From NCBI RefSeq assembly GCF_001590925.1, contig NZ_BCTU01000001.1, positions 124,001 through 188,000 of the forward strand: DNA of 64,000 nucleotides. The letters are read 5' to 3'. The stretch is from Serratia plymuthica NBRC 102599 (GTDB lineage Bacteria; Pseudomonadota; Gammaproteobacteria; Enterobacterales; Enterobacteriaceae). Shown here piece by piece: positions 7,572 through 16,034 of the stretch; positions within the stretch are counted from its first letter, which is position 1; each line of letters starts with the position of its first letter. A model generated the notes under the pieces. That model saw nothing but the letters and a program-made list of their open reading frames with translations. It searched no databases and was not told the DNA's origin. The position numbers were made by a program, and so were the translations under genes.

Positions 7572-9035
7572 ATGTCTCAAACCCAGGAAAAAATCTGGAA
7601 AGCGATAGTGCCGCTGCTGGTGCTCGCGATCCTGCTGTTGATACCCACGCCCGACGGCATGCCGCCGCAGGCCTGGCGCTATTTCGCCATCTTTGTGGCG
7701 ATGATTGTCGGCATGATCCTGGAGCCGATCCCGGCTACCGCCATCAGCTTTATCGCCGTGACTCTCAGCGTGCTCAGCGCCAACTGGGTGCTGTTTGGCG
7801 CGCAGGAACTGGCGGAACCGGGTTTCAAGGCCGGTAAAGAGGCGTTGAAGTGGGGGCTGGCGGGCTTCTCCAGCACCACCGTCTGGCTGGTATTCGGCGC
7901 GTTCATCTTTGCGCTGGGCTACGAGGCCACCGGGCTTGGGCGGCGTATCGCGTTGTTCCTGGTGAAGTTTATGGGCAAGCGTACCCTGACGCTCGGCTAC
8001 GCGGTGGTGATCATCGATATCCTGCTGGCGCCGTTTACCCCGTCCAACACCGCACGCACCGGCGGCACGGTGTTCCCGGTGGTGAAAAACCTGCCGCCGC
8101 TGTTTGACTCCTTCCCCAACGACCCTTCGTCGCGGCGTATTGGCGGCTACCTGATGTGGATGATGGTGGTCGGCACCAGCATCAGCTCGTCGATGTTCGT
8201 CACCGGCGCGGCACCCAACGTGTTGGGGATTGAGTTTGTCGGCAAAATCGCCGGGGTGCACATCAGCTGGATGCAGTGGTTCCTGGCCTTCCTGCCGGTC
8301 GGGCTGTTGCTGCTGATTGTCGCGCCGTTGATTTCCTATTACCTGTACAAACCGGGCGTGACCCACAGCAGCGAAGTGGCTGCCTGGGCCAATACCGCGC
8401 TGGGTGAAATGGGCAAGCTGACGCGCAAGGAGTGGACCTTGATTGGCCTGGTGCTGTTCAGCCTGAGCCTGTGGGTGTTCGGCGGCAAGTTGTTGGACGC
8501 CACCACGGTCTGCCTGCTGGCGGTCTCGCTGATGCTGGCGCTGCACGTGGTGTCGTGGAAGGACATCACCAAATACTCCAGCGCCTGGAACACGCTGGTT
8601 AACCTGGCGACGTTGGTGGTGATGGCCAACGGCCTGACGCGCTCCGGCTTTATCGACTGGTTCGCCCAGACCATGAGCACCCACCTGGACGGCTTCTCGC
8701 CGAACATGACGGTGGTGGCGCTGGTGCTGGTGTTCTACTTCGCCCACTACCTGTTCGCCAGCCTGTCGGCGCATACCGCCACCCTGTTGCCGGTGATCCT
8801 GGCGGTCGGCAAAGGGCTGCCTGGCGTGCCGTTAGAGCAACTTTCGATGCTGCTGGTGTTGTCGATCGGCATCATGGGCGTACTGACGCCGTACGCCACC
8901 GGGCCGGGGGTGATTATCTACGGCTGCGGCTACGTGAAATCGAAAGATTACTGGCGGATGGGCGGCATTCTCGGCGTGGTGTATATCGCCGCGCTGCTGT
9001 TGATCGGCTGGCCTATCCTGCGTTTGTGGTATTAA
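7572..9035 (+). CDS. citT: CitT-type citrate:succinate antiporter (DASS family)
   Basis: The 487-residue inner-membrane protein has about 12-14 helices and the DASS sodium:sulfate/carboxylate motifs SNTARTGGTVFPV (about residue 158) and GAAPNVLG (about residue 217). In E. coli CitT lies last in citCDEFXG-citT and swaps external citrate for internal succinate; the same gene order here supports the assignment. The start at 7572 follows AGGAGAGTTTT. A hairpin lies just after the stop. If the lyase cannot be acetylated, the transporter would feed another route of citrate use. Confidence 0.88.
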   Translation: MSQTQEKIWKAIVPLLVLAILLLIPTPDGMPPQAWRYFAIFVAMIVGMILEPIPATAISFIAVTLSVLSANWVLFGAQELAEPGFKAGKEALKWGLAGFSSTTVWLVFGAFIFALGYEATGLGRRIALFLVKFMGKRTLTLGYAVVIIDILLAPFTPSNTARTGGTVFPVVKNLPPLFDSFPNDPSSRRIGGYLMWMMVVGTSISSSMFVTGAAPNVLGIEFVGKIAGVHISWMQWFLAFLPVGLLLLIVAPLISYYLYKPGVTHSSEVAAWANTALGEMGKLTRKEWTLIGLVLFSLSLWVFGGKLLDATTVCLLAVSLMLALHVVSWKDITKYSSAWNTLVNLATLVVMANGLTRSGFIDWFAQTMSTHLDGFSPNMTVVALVLVFYFAHYLFASLSAHTATLLPVILAVGKGLPGVPLEQLSMLLVLSIGIMGVLTPYATGPGVIIYGCGYVKSKDYWRMGGILGVVYIAALLLIGWPILRLWY

Positions 9036-9042
9036 GTTGCCT

Positions 9043-9064
9043 GCGGCCATCTCTCGATGGCCGC
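9043..9064 (+). terminator. Hairpin after the cit operon
   Basis: GCGGCCAT (9043-9050) pairs perfectly with ATGGCCGC (9057-9064) around a 6-base loop, 8 bases after the citT stop. The T-run is poor (TTGTC), so it may act as a weak terminator or 3' stabiliser. Confidence 0.5.
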
Positions 9065-9081
9065 TTGTCGGATCCTCTCCC

Positions 9082-9097
9082 CGTGATACTCGTCACA
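9082..9097 (+). promoter_or_regulatory. Candidate CRP site upstream of agp
   Basis: CGTGA-TACTCG-TCACA matches the CRP consensus TGTGA-N6-TCACA at 9 of 10 positions and lies 82 bases before the agp start codon. Catabolite control of a sugar phosphatase is plausible. Confidence 0.5.
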
Positions 9098-9178
9098 CAC
9101 TTCACCGGATAACCTCTCCATCATAGCGAGGCGAAAGCTAACATATTCAAAATAATCACTTTCCTGGAGCCTCTGCGG

Positions 9179-10408
9179 ATGAGAAGAAAAACGTTATTGC
9201 TGTGCTTGCCCTTATTGTTGACCGGGAATGCCCTGGCGGACACCAACGACTATCAGCTGGAACAGGTGCTGCTGATGAGCCGCCACAACCTGCGTGCGCC
9301 GCTGGCCAATAACGGCAGCGTGCTGGCGCAATCTACCCCCAAAGCCTGGCCGGCCTGGGATACGCCGGGTGGCCTGTTGACCACCAAGGGCGGGGTGCTG
9401 GAAGTGTATATGGGCCACTATTTCAACGAGTGGCTCAAGCAGACCGGCGTATTGCCGCAGGAAGGCTGCCCGGCCGCCGGCAGCGTTTACGTTTACGCCA
9501 ACAGCCTGCAACGCACGGTCGCGACTGCGCAGTTCTTTACCAACGGCGCGTTCCCCGGCTGCGACATCAGCGTGCACCACCAGGAAAAAATGGGGGAGAT
9601 GGATCCCACCTTCAACCCGATCATCACCGACAACAGCGAAGCCTTCAATCAACAGGCGCTGGGGGCGATGAATACCGAACTGGCCTCGCTGAAGCTGGAT
9701 GCTGCCTACAAACAACTGGCGAAAATCATCGATTACCAAGCGTCCAGCGCCTGTAAAACCGACAAGCACTGCGATCTGACCAAAGAAGCCAGCAAGATGA
9801 GCGCGGTGCCGGGTAAAGAGCCGGGCGTCGCCGGCCCGCTGCGGGTGGGCAACTCGCTGGTGGACGCCTTCATGCTGCAATATTACGAAGGCTTCCCGAT
9901 GAAGGACGTGGCCTGGGGCAAAATCACCACGCCGCAGCAGTGGAAACAGCTGGCACAGTTGAAAGACGGTTACCAGGATTCGCTGTTCACCTCGCCGGTG
10001 GTGGCGCAGAACGTCGCCAAACCGCTGCTGACCTACATCAACGGCGCCTTGATTGGCGAACGCAAACCGGACGCGCCGAAGGTGACGGTGCTGGTGGGCC
10101 ATGACTCCAACATCGCTTCGCTGCTGTCGGCGATGCGCTTCAAGCCTTATCAGCTGCCGCACCAGTATGAGAAAACGCCGATTGGCGGCAAACTGGTGTT
10201 CCAGCGCTGGCACGATAAGAAAAACGATCGCGACCTGCTGAAGATTGAGTACGTCTACCAGTCTGCGGACCAACTGCGCAATGCCAATCCGCTGACGCTG
10301 AAAACGCCGCCGCAGCGCGTGACGCTGGCGCTGGAAGGTTGCCCGGTGGATAAACAGGGTTTCTGTGCCTGGAGCGATTTCGAAAAAACCATGAAAGATA
10401 TTCTGTAA
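9179..10408 (+). CDS. agp: Periplasmic glucose-1-phosphatase (histidine acid phosphatase)
   Basis: The 409-residue protein begins with a 20-residue signal peptide ending NALA. The catalytic RHxxRxP-type loop is SRHNLRAP (Arg35, His36, Arg39), where Asn replaces the usual Gly exactly as in Agp, and the proton donor is His308-Asp309 in VGHDSN. Cysteine pairs are consistent with a periplasmic disulfide protein. Agp releases glucose from glucose-1-phosphate and can act on phytate. It is a single gene with a CRP-like site upstream and a hairpin at 10419-10443 downstream. Confidence 0.92.
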   Translation: MRRKTLLLCLPLLLTGNALADTNDYQLEQVLLMSRHNLRAPLANNGSVLAQSTPKAWPAWDTPGGLLTTKGGVLEVYMGHYFNEWLKQTGVLPQEGCPAAGSVYVYANSLQRTVATAQFFTNGAFPGCDISVHHQEKMGEMDPTFNPIITDNSEAFNQQALGAMNTELASLKLDAAYKQLAKIIDYQASSACKTDKHCDLTKEASKMSAVPGKEPGVAGPLRVGNSLVDAFMLQYYEGFPMKDVAWGKITTPQQWKQLAQLKDGYQDSLFTSPVVAQNVAKPLLTYINGALIGERKPDAPKVTVLVGHDSNIASLLSAMRFKPYQLPHQYEKTPIGGKLVFQRWHDKKNDRDLLKIEYVYQSADQLRNANPLTLKTPPQRVTLALEGCPVDKQGFCAWSDFEKTMKDIL

Positions 10409-10418
10409 TCTCATCGAA

Positions 10419-10443
10419 CCTCTCCCTCGGCTGTGGGGAGAGG
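10419..10443. terminator. Hairpin after agp
   Basis: CCTCTCCC pairs with GGGAGAGG around a short TCGGCTGTG loop, beginning 11 bases after the agp stop. There is no T-run, so termination would be weak. Confidence 0.4.
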
Positions 10444-10523
10444 TAACCGCACGAGCGATTACGCTTGAAACACCCCAGCCAATCACCTAGCATTTCAATA
10501 AGTTTTGCTGAGAGGATTAATCG

Positions 10524-10814
10524 ATGCGGCCATCAATTGTACTTGCTGAAAAACGTCACGCCGTTCGTGAGGTGGTGGGGCTGTTTCATACTGAAAATCC
10601 ACGTATCTTTGGTTCTGTACTTCATGGAACCGACAGAGACGGCAGCGATCTTGATCTGTTGGTTGATGCATTACCCGGCGCAACGCTATTTGATTTAGGT
10701 GGCTTGCAGGCTGAACTTGAGGCTTTGCTGGGTATTCAGGTCGATTTATTGACGCCAACCGATTTGCCGGCCAAATTCCGAGCCAAGGTTCTGGCCGAGG
10801 CGCAACCGGTATGA
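10524..10814 (+). CDS. MNT-domain nucleotidyltransferase (MntA-type antitoxin)
   Basis: The 96-residue protein has the minimal nucleotidyltransferase signature GSx10DxD exactly: Gly30-Ser31 ... Asp42-x-Asp44 (FGSVLHGTDRDGSDLDLLVD). In MntA/HepT modules this protein adds AMP units to a HEPN RNase toxin and silences it. The expected HEPN gene follows at once but is broken (10811-10870), so this antitoxin is orphaned. The start at 10524 is preceded by GAGAGGATTAATCG. Confidence 0.8.
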   Translation: MRPSIVLAEKRHAVREVVGLFHTENPRIFGSVLHGTDRDGSDLDLLVDALPGATLFDLGGLQAELEALLGIQVDLLTPTDLPAKFRAKVLAEAQPV

Positions 10815-10870
10815 GCGAGAACCGGCTTGGCGGAATTATTATCCCAGTTGCATGCTTTGCGTTATGACAC
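10811..10870 (+). pseudogene. Broken start of a HEPN (HepT-like) toxin gene
   Basis: An ATG overlapping the MNT stop by 4 bases (ATGA) begins MSENRL, the usual opening of HepT/DUF86 proteins, then runs out of frame and stops at 10865-10867. Removing one base after CTT gives LAELLSQLHALRYDTDDNT and a stop. Neither frame reaches the HEPN motif (RxxxxxH) and the next gene begins here. I read it as a decayed or replaced toxin gene; the fragment is short, so the identification rests on position and coupling. Confidence 0.45.
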
Positions 10871-11625
10871 CGATGACAACACCTGAAGTGCCTGAATTTT
10901 CATCGCTGCACACTCACCCTGGACGACAAGTGTTCTCTTCTTTTATCCCCACCATAGAATGGCTGAACCTGGACGGTTATCCGGGGCAGGTCGCCCGTTG
11001 CCGCTTTTCCCTGGCGGACTATCAGGACCGCTGTTTCGGCGACGCCGGTATGGCGATCCCCGATCATCTGGCGCGTGCTGTGCCGAAGCGGCGGGCGGAG
11101 TATCTGGCCGGGCGTTATCTGGCGCGGGCATTGCTGGCGCCGTTGGGGTTTGCCGATTTTACCCTGCCGCGGGGAGAAGACCGCGCGCCGCAGTGGCCGC
11201 AGGGAATTGCCGGTGCGCTCAGCCATAATGCGGATACTGCGCTGTGCGCGGTGCATCGGGAGAGCGGGCTGGGTGGCGTGGGGCTGGACGTTGAAACGCT
11301 GATCCCGGCTGAACGAGCCGAAGAACTGTGGACCGCCATCGTCGGCGAAGAAGAGTGCGCAACGCTGCGCCAGCACCCGCAGGCGTTTAACCAACTGCTG
11401 ACGATAGCGTTCTCCGCCAAAGAGAGCCTGTTCAAAACCCTTTACCCGCAGGTGGGTTGCTACTTTGATTTTCTCGATGCGCGTATGGTGGCGATAGATA
11501 CGCGACAGCGGACCTTTGAACTGGAACTGCTTAAGCCACTCACGGCGCATTGCCACGCCGGCCGCCGTTTTAGCGGGTGTTACTGGCATGAAAGTGACGA
11601 TGTAACTACGTTTATCTATTTATAA
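10852..11625 (+). CDS. 4'-phosphopantetheinyl transferase (EntD-like)
   Basis: The 257-residue protein transfers phosphopantetheine from CoA to carrier domains of peptide or polyketide synthases. It shows the Sfp/EntD motifs: GRYLARALL near residue 83, GALSHNADTALCAV near 120, GVGLDVE (Mg site) near 142 and FSAKESLFKTLYP near 185. No synthetase gene is nearby; in Serratia such enzymes serve siderophore or pigment synthesis elsewhere. The true start is uncertain: ATG at 10852, 10864 or 10873 are all without a good ribosome site. Confidence 0.88.
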   Translation: MLCVMTPMTTPEVPEFSSLHTHPGRQVFSSFIPTIEWLNLDGYPGQVARCRFSLADYQDRCFGDAGMAIPDHLARAVPKRRAEYLAGRYLARALLAPLGFADFTLPRGEDRAPQWPQGIAGALSHNADTALCAVHRESGLGGVGLDVETLIPAERAEELWTAIVGEEECATLRQHPQAFNQLLTIAFSAKESLFKTLYPQVGCYFDFLDARMVAIDTRQRTFELELLKPLTAHCHAGRRFSGCYWHESDDVTTFIYL

Positions 11626-11652
11626 ATCAATTAAATAATTCACGTGACGCCG

Positions 11653-12537
11653 TCACTTTATCTGCCGGCGGCGCAACAAGTGACGCGTACCTTCCGCCAC
11701 CAACAACAGCACCGCCAGCCAGATCGGAATATAGGTCAGCCATTCGTCGCGGCCGATACTCTCGCCCAACAACAGCGCCACCACCACCAACAGCACCGGC
11801 TCCACGTAGCTCAGCAGGCCAAACAGGCTGAACGGCAGCAGGCGGCTGGCCAGGATATAACACACCAGCGCGGAGGCACTGAGAATACCCAACAGCGGGA
11901 TCTGCACATACAGCAGCGGATGAGTGGCCAATGCGGCCTGCGGCCCGTTTCCGCCAAAGGCGAACCAGCCGGCGACCGGCAGCATCAGCGCCAGTTCGCA
12001 CCACAGCCCGCCAAGGTTATCGGTGCCGAAATGCCGACGCAGAATAAAGTAAACCGGATAACCCAGCGCCACCACCAGCGTCGCCCAGGAGACGCCGCCG
12101 ACCTGATACAGCTCGTTGCCGACGCCGATAATGGCGCAACACACCGCCAGCTTTTGCAGCAGCGACAGGCGATCGCGGAAAATCACTCGCCCTGCCAGCA
12201 CCATGGTCAGCGGCAACAGGAAATAACCGAGCGACACCTCCAGCGCCTTGCCATGCAGCGGCGCCCACAGGAACAGCCACAGCTGAACCCCCAGCAGCGC
12301 GGCACTCAGCGGCAGAAACAGCAGGCGGCGCGGCCGCTGTTTGATCCAGCGCAGCGTCTCGCTGACCCGGCGCCAGTCGGCGGAAAAAATCATAAACAGC
12401 GTCAGGAACGGCACCGTCAGCAGGGTGCGCCAGCCGAAGACCTGTTCGCCGTCGAGCGGGGCCAGCGTGGAGGTGTAGTAATACATCACGGCGAACAATA
12501 CCGAGGCGACAACCGAAAGAACGATCCCTTTAATCAC
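11653..12537 (-). CDS. RarD-like EamA/DMT transporter
   Basis: The 294-residue inner-membrane protein has ten predicted helices and the RarD pattern: MIKGIVLSVVASVLFAVMYYY at the start (given in part), FGWRTLLTVPFL, SLGYFLLPLTMVLAGRV and the late segment LPFSLFGLLSYVEP. RarD proteins are drug/metabolite-superfamily exporters whose substrates are mostly unknown. The gene is monocistronic and convergent with the phosphopantetheinyl transferase gene, 27 bases away. Confidence 0.85.
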   Translation of the reverse strand: MIKGIVLSVVASVLFAVMYYYTSTLAPLDGEQVFGWRTLLTVPFLTLFMIFSADWRRVSETLRWIKQRPRRLLFLPLSAALLGVQLWLFLWAPLHGKALEVSLGYFLLPLTMVLAGRVIFRDRLSLLQKLAVCCAIIGVGNELYQVGGVSWATLVVALGYPVYFILRRHFGTDNLGGLWCELALMLPVAGWFAFGGNGPQAALATHPLLYVQIPLLGILSASALVCYILASRLLPFSLFGLLSYVEPVLLVVVALLLGESIGRDEWLTYIPIWLAVLLLVAEGTRHLLRRRQIK

Positions 12538-12676
12538 GTGCGATCCCGAAAGGTTATTGATTTTATTGCAGGTACTCTAGAGAAGTTTGGCGCGGACAAC
12601 AATGGCGCGCATCACACTGGACAATCCTCGGTGGCGAGTTAAAATAAATACTGGGTATTCATACAGGTATTAAGCA

Positions 12677-13324
12677 ATGACTCTCGATCTTTTCGAAGAC
12701 GCCGTGCCACCGCCGTGGCGCGAGCAGATCGCTCCGGGCGCGGTGGTGATGCACGGTTTTGTGCGCGACCACGGGCCGGAACTGCTGGCGGCGGTGAAGG
12801 GGGTGATCGCGCAGGTGCCGTGGCGGCACATGACTACGCCGGGCGGCCATGTGATGTCGGTGGCGATGAGCTGGTGCGGCAACGGCTGGAGCAGCGACAG
12901 CCGCGGCTACCGTTACTCCGAGCGCGATTCGCGCAGCGGCAAACGTTGGCCGCCCATCCCGGCTATTTTTATGGCGCTGGCGGACGAAGCGGCGCAGCAG
13001 GCGGGCTTTGCGCCGTTCGTGCCGGATTCATGCCTGATTAACCGCTACGATCCCGGCAGCAAGCTGTCGCTGCATCAGGATAAAGACGAACACGATTTTG
13101 GCTCACCGATCGTCTCGGTCTCCCTGGGATTACCGGCGGTGTTCCAGTTCGGCGGCATGCAGCGCAGTGACCGGGCCCAGCGCATTCCCCTGGCGCACGG
13201 CGACGTCGTGGTGTGGGGCGGCCCGTCGCGGCTGTGCTTTCACGGCATTATGCCGATCAAAGAGGGCTACCATTCGCTGGTGGGGCCGCACAGGATCAAC
13301 ATCACCTTACGCAAGGCGCTTTAG
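12677..13324 (+). CDS. alkB: DNA oxidative demethylase AlkB
   Basis: The 215-residue Fe(II)/2-oxoglutarate dioxygenase repairs 1-methyladenine and 3-methylcytosine in DNA. The iron ligands are His133-x-Asp135 (LHQDKDE) and His189 (CFHGIM), and the 2-oxoglutarate arginines are Arg206 and Arg212 (HRINITLRKA). The length equals E. coli AlkB (216). It is monocistronic here, not joined to ada. Its 3' end overlaps the convergent LysR gene by 18 bases. Confidence 0.95.
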   Translation: MTLDLFEDAVPPPWREQIAPGAVVMHGFVRDHGPELLAAVKGVIAQVPWRHMTTPGGHVMSVAMSWCGNGWSSDSRGYRYSERDSRSGKRWPPIPAIFMALADEAAQQAGFAPFVPDSCLINRYDPGSKLSLHQDKDEHDFGSPIVSVSLGLPAVFQFGGMQRSDRAQRIPLAHGDVVVWGGPSRLCFHGIMPIKEGYHSLVGPHRINITLRKAL

Positions 13325-14257
13325 CTGCGGCTCTTTGGCCAGGCAGGCGACCAGATAATCGATAAACACCCGCAGTTTGGGCGGCAGATGCTGGTTGGGT
13401 GCATACAGCAGCCACAGGCCGCCGTGGTAGCTGCTGAGGAAATCCCACGCCGGCAGCACCTGCACCACCTCACCGCTGTCCAGCGCCTGTCGGGCGGTAA
13501 AGTAGGGCAGGCTGCCGATACCGAGGTGCTGTTTCACCGCATCCAGCCGCACGCCGGTATGGTTGGCGGCATAGCGGCCGCGCACGTTCACCGTGATCGT
13601 TTTACCGGCGCGACGGAATTTCCAGCGGGCGTCGTTGGGCGTTTCCCCCAGATAAATGCAGCTGTGCTGTGCCAAATCCTGCGGCTGCTGTGGCGTGCCG
13701 TGCTGCGCCAGATACTCCGGCGTGGCGCACAACAGATGTTCTATCGTCATCAACTGGCGGCCGATCAGCCCGGGTGACGGGCGATCGGTAATGCGTAACG
13801 CCAGATCGACCCGATCGTCAATCAGGTCCATATAGCGGTCTTCCAGCCGCAGACGCACGTCCACCTTGGGGTAGCGGCGCAAAAATGCCGGGATATGCGG
13901 GTGCAGCACGAAGCGGCCTACCGCTTTGGGGACGCTGACGCTGATCAAGCCTTCCGGTTCTACGGCGCCCTGGCCGCTGATTTCCATCACCGAATGCGCG
14001 GCCTCCAGCATGTTGCGGCAGCGCAGGAAGGCTTCTTCGCCCTGTTCGCTCAGGCGCAGCTTGCGGGTAGTGCGATGTAGCAGTTGCAGCGCCAGTGCCT
14101 GTTCGAGTTTCGCCACGCTGCGGCTGGTGGCCGAGGGCGAGGTGCCCAGCAGGCGGGCGGCGGCGGAGAAGCTGCCGCTTTCCACCACCTGAACGAAAAC
14201 GGCCATTTCGGCCAGCAGAGAATGGGATAGATTTGTGCTCACAGCGCAAAGGTCCAT
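13307..14257 (-). CDS. LysR-family transcriptional regulator
   Basis: The 316-residue protein has an N-terminal winged HTH (about residues 14-72: MAVFVQVVESGSFSAAARLL, then TSRSVAKLEQALALQLLHR) and a substrate-binding domain with the DRPSPGLIGRQL segment. It belongs to the broad PA0477/DmlR-type group with the phrase LHRTTRKLRLSEQG. It is divergent from the AlaX gene (73 bases) and may control it, although such regulators often act elsewhere. The inducer is unknown. Confidence 0.88.
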   Translation of the reverse strand: MDLCAVSTNLSHSLLAEMAVFVQVVESGSFSAAARLLGTSPSATSRSVAKLEQALALQLLHRTTRKLRLSEQGEEAFLRCRNMLEAAHSVMEISGQGAVEPEGLISVSVPKAVGRFVLHPHIPAFLRRYPKVDVRLRLEDRYMDLIDDRVDLALRITDRPSPGLIGRQLMTIEHLLCATPEYLAQHGTPQQPQDLAQHSCIYLGETPNDARWKFRRAGKTITVNVRGRYAANHTGVRLDAVKQHLGIGSLPYFTARQALDSGEVVQVLPAWDFLSSYHGGLWLLYAPNQHLPPKLRVFIDYLVACLAKEPQLKRLA

Positions 14258-14330
14258 TGTAAAGAAGACGGATTATCCTTTGATTATGGCATGAATATAC
14301 TAGGCAGCGTTCCGTAACCAGGAGAAAGCC

Positions 14331-14960
14331 ATGACCGAACGACTTTATTATTACAGCGACGAGCTACAGGGCGAAGCGCAGGTGTTGGCCTGCACCCCGG
14401 TCGAAGACGGCGGCTATGCCGTGGAACTGAGCGCGACGCTGTTCCATCCGCAGGGCGGCGGGCAACAGGCCGATACCGGCGCTCTCGGCGCCATCCCGGT
14501 ACTGCGCGTGGCGCAGCAGGGCGATAAGGTGCTGCATTTCACCGCCGAACCCGTGAGCGCCGGGCCGGTGAACCAACAGGTAGATGGCGAGCGGCGCCGG
14601 TTGCACGCCCGTTGGCATTCCGCCGGCCACCTGATTGGCTGGGTGGGGGAAAACCACGGCTGGCAACCGGTGAAGGCGCATCATTGGCCAGGAGAAGGGC
14701 GCATCACTTTTGCGCCGGGCGCAGACCCGCAAACGCTGGAGCAAGGTGCCCTGCAGGCGGAACTGCAACGGCTGATCGCGGCCAATTTGCCGCGCAGGCA
14801 GTTGGACGTCGATGGCGTGCGTCAGGTGGGGTTCGGCGATCTGCCCGTTTACGGCTGCGGCGGCACCCACGTGGCCTCGCTGAGCGAATTGGGCGCGGTG
14901 ACCATCACGGCGGTGAAGATGAAAAAAGGGCAGTTGATTGTGCAGTATGAAATGGGCTGA
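14331..14960 (+). CDS. AlaX-type alanyl-tRNA editing protein
   Basis: The 209-residue cytoplasmic protein matches the stand-alone editing domain of alanyl-tRNA synthetase, which hydrolyses Ser-tRNA(Ala) or Gly-tRNA(Ala). Zinc ligands are visible as His96-x3-His100 (WHSAGHL) and Cys176-x3-His180 (CGGTH), and the N-terminal FHPQGGGQQADTG motif is present. The start at 14331 follows CAGGAGAAAGCC. An 8-base-pair hairpin overlaps the stop codon (14954-14973). Confidence 0.88.
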   Translation: MTERLYYYSDELQGEAQVLACTPVEDGGYAVELSATLFHPQGGGQQADTGALGAIPVLRVAQQGDKVLHFTAEPVSAGPVNQQVDGERRRLHARWHSAGHLIGWVGENHGWQPVKAHHWPGEGRITFAPGADPQTLEQGALQAELQRLIAANLPRRQLDVDGVRQVGFGDLPVYGCGGTHVASLSELGAVTITAVKMKKGQLIVQYEMG

Positions 14961-14973
14961 GCAGGCTCAGCCC
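14954..14973. terminator. Hairpin between convergent genes
   Basis: GGGCTGAG and CTCAGCCC pair perfectly around CAGG, overlapping the AlaX stop codon and lying just beyond the end of the idnD-like gene on the other strand. There is no T-run. Confidence 0.4.
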
Positions 14974-14987
14974 CGGCGATAAATCGG

Positions 14988-16034
14988 TCAGAATCGAATT
15001 TGCACCTTGGAAGACAGGTTTTTGTCGGCGGCGGCGATCAGCGCATTTTCAATCGCTTCCGGCGGGTATTCGCCGCTGAGCAGGGGCAGCGGGTCGATGC
15101 GGCCGTCCTGCAACCATTTAACGGCGGTAGTAAACTCGTCGACAAAGCGGAACGAACCGACCCAACGGATTTCCTTCACCAGCATGGGCATGACCGGATA
15201 ATCGACGCTGTTGGCGCCCATGCCCACTTGCACCACGGTGCCGGCGGGGCGGGCCAGGGCCACGGTTGAGGCTATGGCCGCCGGGCTGCCGGAGGCTTCA
15301 AACACCACGTCGAAATAGCCTTTATTTTCCTGATAAGGCGCAGCACTGCCCTCATTCAGCGGATTGAAGGTGGCGGTGGCGCCCATTTGCCGGGCCAGCG
15401 TCAGGCAACGGTCACTGACATCGGAGGCGACCAGTTCGGACGCGCCGGCGCTGCGTGCAGCGGCCAGGATCAGGCAGCCGATGGGGCCTGCACCTATCAC
15501 CAGCACACGTTTCCCCACCAGCGTACCGGCAACATTGACTGCATGAATGGCAACCGCCAGCGGTTCGGCAAAGGCCATCACCTGTGGCGCGACGTTATCG
15601 CGGTAAGGAATGCATTGTTGCTCCGTTGCCACCACGTATTCGGAAAAACCGCCGTTAACGTGCGGATTAAACTGCGCACTGCCCATAAAGCGCATGGTGG
15701 CGCACAGATTTTGTTTGCCCGCCAGACAGTATTGGCAATGATTGCAGGGTTGCGATGGGTTGACCGCCACCCGCTGCCCCACCCGCAGTGCCGATCCGGC
15801 GGGGGCCTGGCTGACGGTGCCGACGAATTCATGCCCGACCACCATCGGGTGCTTGAGGACCGACATGCCGGCGCGGCCGTGCTGGTAATAATGAATATCG
15901 GAGCCGCAGATGCCGCCGCGTTCCACTTTCACCAACACGTCATTCTCATCGTATTCCAGCTCGCGCAGCTCAACGCGCACGTCTTTTTCACCGTAGGCGA
16001 AGCAGGCTTTGCAGCTTAGGGTCTTTTTGCTCAT
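14988..16034 (-). CDS. idnD: L-idonate 5-dehydrogenase-like zinc alcohol dehydrogenase
   Basis: The 348-residue MDR enzyme oxidises L-idonate to 5-ketogluconate in the IdnD family. Catalytic zinc ligands are Cys43 (GGICGSD), His68-Glu69 (GHEF). The structural zinc loop CNHCQYCLAGKQNLC lies near residue 98, and the NAD site VIGAGPIGCL near 178. It is the last gene of a minus-strand operon SDR-MFS-idnD, with its ATG overlapping the transporter stop (TAATG). Close relatives act on other sugar acids or alcohols, so the exact substrate is inferred from the neighbours. Confidence 0.82.
   Translation of the reverse strand: MSKKTLSCKACFAYGEKDVRVELRELEYDENDVLVKVERGGICGSDIHYYQHGRAGMSVLKHPMVVGHEFVGTVSQAPAGSALRVGQRVAVNPSQPCNHCQYCLAGKQNLCATMRFMGSAQFNPHVNGGFSEYVVATEQQCIPYRDNVAPQVMAFAEPLAVAIHAVNVAGTLVGKRVLVIGAGPIGCLILAAARSAGASELVASDVSDRCLTLARQMGATATFNPLNEGSAAPYQENKGYFDVVFEASGSPAAIASTVALARPAGTVVQVGMGANSVDYPVMPMLVKEIRWVGSFRFVDEFTTAVKWLQDGRIDPLPLLSGEYPPEAIENALIAAADKNLSSKVQIRF

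Noticed and set aside
9212-10486. Minus-strand open frame of 424 codons opposite agp
   Set aside because: Shadow of agp; no family-like motifs, His/Arg/Gln-rich.
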